Of a stretch of DNA of 7,645 nt, positions 5,399-7,645 are shown piece by piece. The notes under the pieces are model-generated. The model made no database searches. It saw nothing but the letters and a program-made list of their open reading frames with translations, and had not been told where the DNA came from. Every line of letters starts with the position of its first letter. Within the stretch, counting starts at the first letter, position 1. Made by a program: the position numbers and the translations under genes. This DNA comes from Alistipes sp. (lineage in GTDB: Bacteria > Bacteroidota > Bacteroidia > Bacteroidales > Rikenellaceae). The stretch lies in the NCBI GenBank assembly GCA_020026435.1, contig JAHHQK010000063.1, positions 1 to 7,645 on the forward strand. Reading direction: 5' to 3'.

Positions 5399-7456
5399 AT
5401 GCAAATCAAAACCAATCGCTTTTCCGGCATCTACCTGCGCATGGCCCTGCTGACCGTCGTGGTCTGCACCGTCCTGCGTGTCGTGCTGCTCTTCAACGAG
5501 CAGACCTCCGAACTGGGCTTCTCCTTCGGGGAGTGGATCTCCGCATTCGGTCTGGGCGCGATCAACGATCTGGCTGCCCTCACCATCGGATTCGGATTCA
5601 TGTGGCTCTACCTGGTCACCCTCTCCAACCGTAAATTCGAACGGCCCTGGGGATGGATCCTCCTCGCCCTGCTTACGGGTGCCTTCCTCTATGTGAGTCT
5701 CTTCAACACGATCTTCGACGAATACGGCAGTGTCGCCCCCCAGGTGGCCTCGATCGTCCTGGGCTACTGGGCCGCGAGCTTCGCCCTGCGTATGTTCGCC
5801 GTAAGGATCCGCCCCCTGTGGTCGAAGGTGTGGTTCAGCCTGCTGCTGCTCGTCTATGTGGGCACGATCCTCTTCAATGCCGTCAGCGAGTTCTACTTCT
5901 GGAACGAGTTCGGCGTGCGCTACAACTTCATCGCCGTCGACTACCTGGTCTATACCAATGAGGTCATCGGCAACATCATGGAGTCCTACCCCATCCTGCC
6001 CCTCGTCTCGCTGCTGCTCGTCTCGACGGTCGGCATCACCTGGTGGCTCTTCCGCCGCGACATCGCCGCCACCGAGGAGTTCAAGTCCTCAGGCTGGAAA
6101 CTTGTGACCACCCCCGTCTACATCGCCGCCGCCCTGGCTTCGGTGTGGCTGCTGGGCTTCAACACCCGTTTCCAAACCTCCGACAACATCTACTACAACG
6201 AGCTGCAGGCCAACGGTGTCTATAAGTTCTACGAGGCCTTCAAGAACAACGAGCTGAGCTTCGACCGTTTCTACCGCACGCTTCCCGCCGAGGAGGCCGT
6301 GGCCCTGGTCAACGCCGAATACGGCAGCGGCGACCACAACCTGCGCCGCATCATCACCGAGGCCGAGGAACAGTACCGCAACATCGTGCTCGTGACGCTC
6401 GAAAGCATGAGCGCCTCGTTCATGGGCCGCTACGGCGACACCCGCGGACTGACCCCCTACCTCGACTCGCTGTGCAACCGCTCGCTGGTCTTCGACAACC
6501 TCTTCGCCACGGGTAACCGCACGGTGCGCGGTCTGGAGGCCGTGACCCTCTCGCTGCCCCCCTGCCCCGGCCAGAGCATCATCAAGCAGGCCAACAACGG
6601 CAACATGAACTCCACGGGCAAGATCCTCAAGGAAAAGGGTTACGACGTCCTCTACTTCTACGGCGGCAACAGCTACTTCGACAACATGGAGACCTTCTTC
6701 GGCGGCAACGGCTACCGCATCGTCGACCAGAAGCAGTACACCCCCGAGGAGATCACCTTCCAAAATATCTGGGGTGTCTGCGACGAGGACTCCTACGCCA
6801 AGGCCATCCGCACCCTGTCCGAGATCTCGGAGGAGGGCCGTCCCTTCTTCGCCCACATCATGAGCGTGAGCAACCACCGTCCCTACACCTACCCCGCAGG
6901 CCGCATTCCGATCGCCAACGACCTCCAGTCGCGCGAGGGCGGCGTAATGTACAGCGACTACTCGCTCGGCAAGTTCCTCGAGGAGGCCGCCCGCCAGCCG
7001 TGGTTCGCCAACACCGTATTTGTCATCACAGCCGACCACTGCGCATCAAGTGCCGGCAAGACGGAGCTTCCGCTCGAAAAGTACCACATCCCCGCCATGA
7101 TCTACGCCCCGGGCTTCGTCCCGACCGGACAGATCGACAAGCTCTCGTCGCAGATCGACCTCATGCCGACCCTCTTCTCGATGCTGGGCTTCGACTACGA
7201 CTCCCACTTCTACGGCAGGGACATCCTCTCGGACGACTTCCGCGAGCGTGCCTTCGTGGCCACCTACCAGTCGCTCGGATACTTCGAGCCGGGTGTCCTC
7301 ACGATCCAGTCGCCCGTCAACCGTCTGGAGCAGTTCTCCGTAAACAAGAACCCCGATGCCACCTATACGCTCTCGCCCGTCGCAACGCCCGATGAGGAGC
7401 AACTCAAACGTGCCATCTCGCTCTACCAGACCTCCAATATGTGGAACAAACGCTAA
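5399..7456 (+). CDS. LtaS-type membrane phosphotransferase (sulfatase/alkaline phosphatase superfamily)
   Basis: The protein has 685 residues. The N-terminal third is membrane-embedded, with about six or seven hydrophobic helices near 11-33, 48-75, 84-106, 112-134, 143-163, 197-217 and 236-254. An external catalytic domain follows from about 325. By comparison with lipoteichoic acid synthase, the metal and nucleophile residues are present: E335 in LVTLE, T375 in ATGNRTVRGLEA (the nucleophilic Thr), H493 in SVSNHRPY, and D546-H547 in ITADHCAS. The family transfers phosphoglycerol, or in some members phosphoethanolamine, from a phospholipid head group to a lipid or glycan. Gram-negative Bacteroidota make no classical lipoteichoic acid, so the true acceptor here is unknown. 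The leader (5379-5398) is only 20 bases, contains no G and has no Shine-Dalgarno site, so the gene is likely co-transcribed with the methyltransferase. A terminator follows at 7481-7525. Confidence 0.88.
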   Translation: MQIKTNRFSGIYLRMALLTVVVCTVLRVVLLFNEQTSELGFSFGEWISAFGLGAINDLAALTIGFGFMWLYLVTLSNRKFERPWGWILLALLTGAFLYVSLFNTIFDEYGSVAPQVASIVLGYWAASFALRMFAVRIRPLWSKVWFSLLLLVYVGTILFNAVSEFYFWNEFGVRYNFIAVDYLVYTNEVIGNIMESYPILPLVSLLLVSTVGITWWLFRRDIAATEEFKSSGWKLVTTPVYIAAALASVWLLGFNTRFQTSDNIYYNELQANGVYKFYEAFKNNELSFDRFYRTLPAEEAVALVNAEYGSGDHNLRRIITEAEEQYRNIVLVTLESMSASFMGRYGDTRGLTPYLDSLCNRSLVFDNLFATGNRTVRGLEAVTLSLPPCPGQSIIKQANNGNMNSTGKILKEKGYDVLYFYGGNSYFDNMETFFGGNGYRIVDQKQYTPEEITFQNIWGVCDEDSYAKAIRTLSEISEEGRPFFAHIMSVSNHRPYTYPAGRIPIANDLQSREGGVMYSDYSLGKFLEEAARQPWFANTVFVITADHCASSAGKTELPLEKYHIPAMIYAPGFVPTGQIDKLSSQIDLMPTLFSMLGFDYDSHFYGRDILSDDFRERAFVATYQSLGYFEPGVLTIQSPVNRLEQFSVNKNPDATYTLSPVATPDEEQLKRAISLYQTSNMWNKR

Positions 7457-7480
7457 TCGCCCAGTTCCACCCCCGGGTTT

Positions 7481-7525
7481 CGGCCGCCGCAGATCCTTCG
7501 CAGATCCGTGGCGGCCGTTCTTTTT
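7481..7525 (+). terminator. Intrinsic terminator after the LtaS-like gene
   Basis: CGGCCGCCGC (7481-7490) pairs with GTGGCGGCCG (7508-7517) through ten pairs including one G-U. The 17-base loop holds most of a direct repeat, GCAGATCC at 7489-7496 and 7500-7507. The stem is followed by TTCTTTTT (7518-7525). It sits 24 bases after the stop codon and would end the long + strand transcript. The other side of the stem has no T tract on the minus strand, so it looks one-directional. Confidence 0.88.
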
Positions 7526-7597
7526 CCTCCGATCCGCACCACTCCGCCCGCAAACCATCGCCAACCGACCATACTCCCCTCACGCCGCCTGCCTTCA

Positions 7598-7640
7598 CCC
7601 GCCCCGATAAAACCCCGATCGGCCCCCTCTCCCTTCACCC
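7598..7640 (-). other. Possible G-quadruplex motif on the minus strand
   Basis: On the minus strand there are six runs of three to five G separated by 4, 3, 6, 7 and 1 bases, which satisfies the simple G3+N1-7 rule. The + strand carries the matching C runs between 7598 and 7640. The region lies past the terminator and near the window edge, so its relation to a downstream gene cannot be seen. Confidence 0.5.
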
Positions 7641-7645
7641 AACGC

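Noticed and set aside
6818..6831. 14-bp palindrome in the LtaS-like gene
   Set aside because: It is explained by preferred codons for Ser-Glu-Ile-Ser-Glu, and the flanks do not extend the symmetry.
1..7645. tRNA or rRNA genes, CRISPR arrays, insertion sequences, attachment sites
   Set aside because: No cloverleaf, repeat-spacer array, transposase or integrase motif, or terminal inverted repeats were seen on either strand.

Overview
The window is about 7.6 kb of GC-rich bacterial DNA. All seven recognisable genes are on the + strand: prfA, a small secreted protein, menA, xseA, xseB, a methyltransferase and an LtaS-type phosphotransferase. Two upstream regions carry the Bacteroidota promoter signature (a TTTG-like -33 element and a TAnnTTTG -7 element). 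Classical Shine-Dalgarno sites are mostly absent. The small secreted protein has the TonB-plug and TonB-C-terminal sequence style of that phylum. With the high GC content and a menaquinone gene, this suggests a GC-rich Bacteroidales, most likely an Alistipes-like member of Rikenellaceae. The phylum is fairly secure; the genus is inference.

Layout: (1) Bases 1-194 are non-coding and end in a near-consensus promoter. (2) Bases 195-1280 are prfA, peptide chain release factor 1, closed by a strong intrinsic terminator at 1326-1362, so it looks monocistronic. (3) A second promoter near 1431 opens a run of genes in which I see no further terminator until 7481-7525. The run begins with a 184-residue exported protein that joins a TonB-receptor plug-like segment to a TonB C-terminal-like domain. 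menA (menaquinone prenyltransferase) follows after 32 bp. (4) menA, xseA and xseB are tightly packed: menA and xseA share an ATGA stop/start, and xseA and xseB overlap by 19 bases. XseA and XseB form exonuclease VII. (5) After a 174-base C-rich spacer come a Cys4 SAM-methyltransferase and, 20 bases later, a 685-residue membrane phosphotransferase of the LtaS/alkaline-phosphatase superfamily. (6) Bases 7457-7645 hold the final terminator and a G-tract-rich (on the minus strand) stretch.

The genes are mostly housekeeping: translation termination, respiratory quinone synthesis, DNA repair and envelope polymer modification. I do not see an undescribed defence or mobile system. The least ordinary items are: the plug + TonB_C mini-protein; the prfA gene ending in UAG, the stop codon only RF1 reads, with no further in-frame stop before its terminator; a perfect 24-bp palindrome inside xseA; the menA-xseAB coupling; and the methyltransferase/LtaS-like pair.
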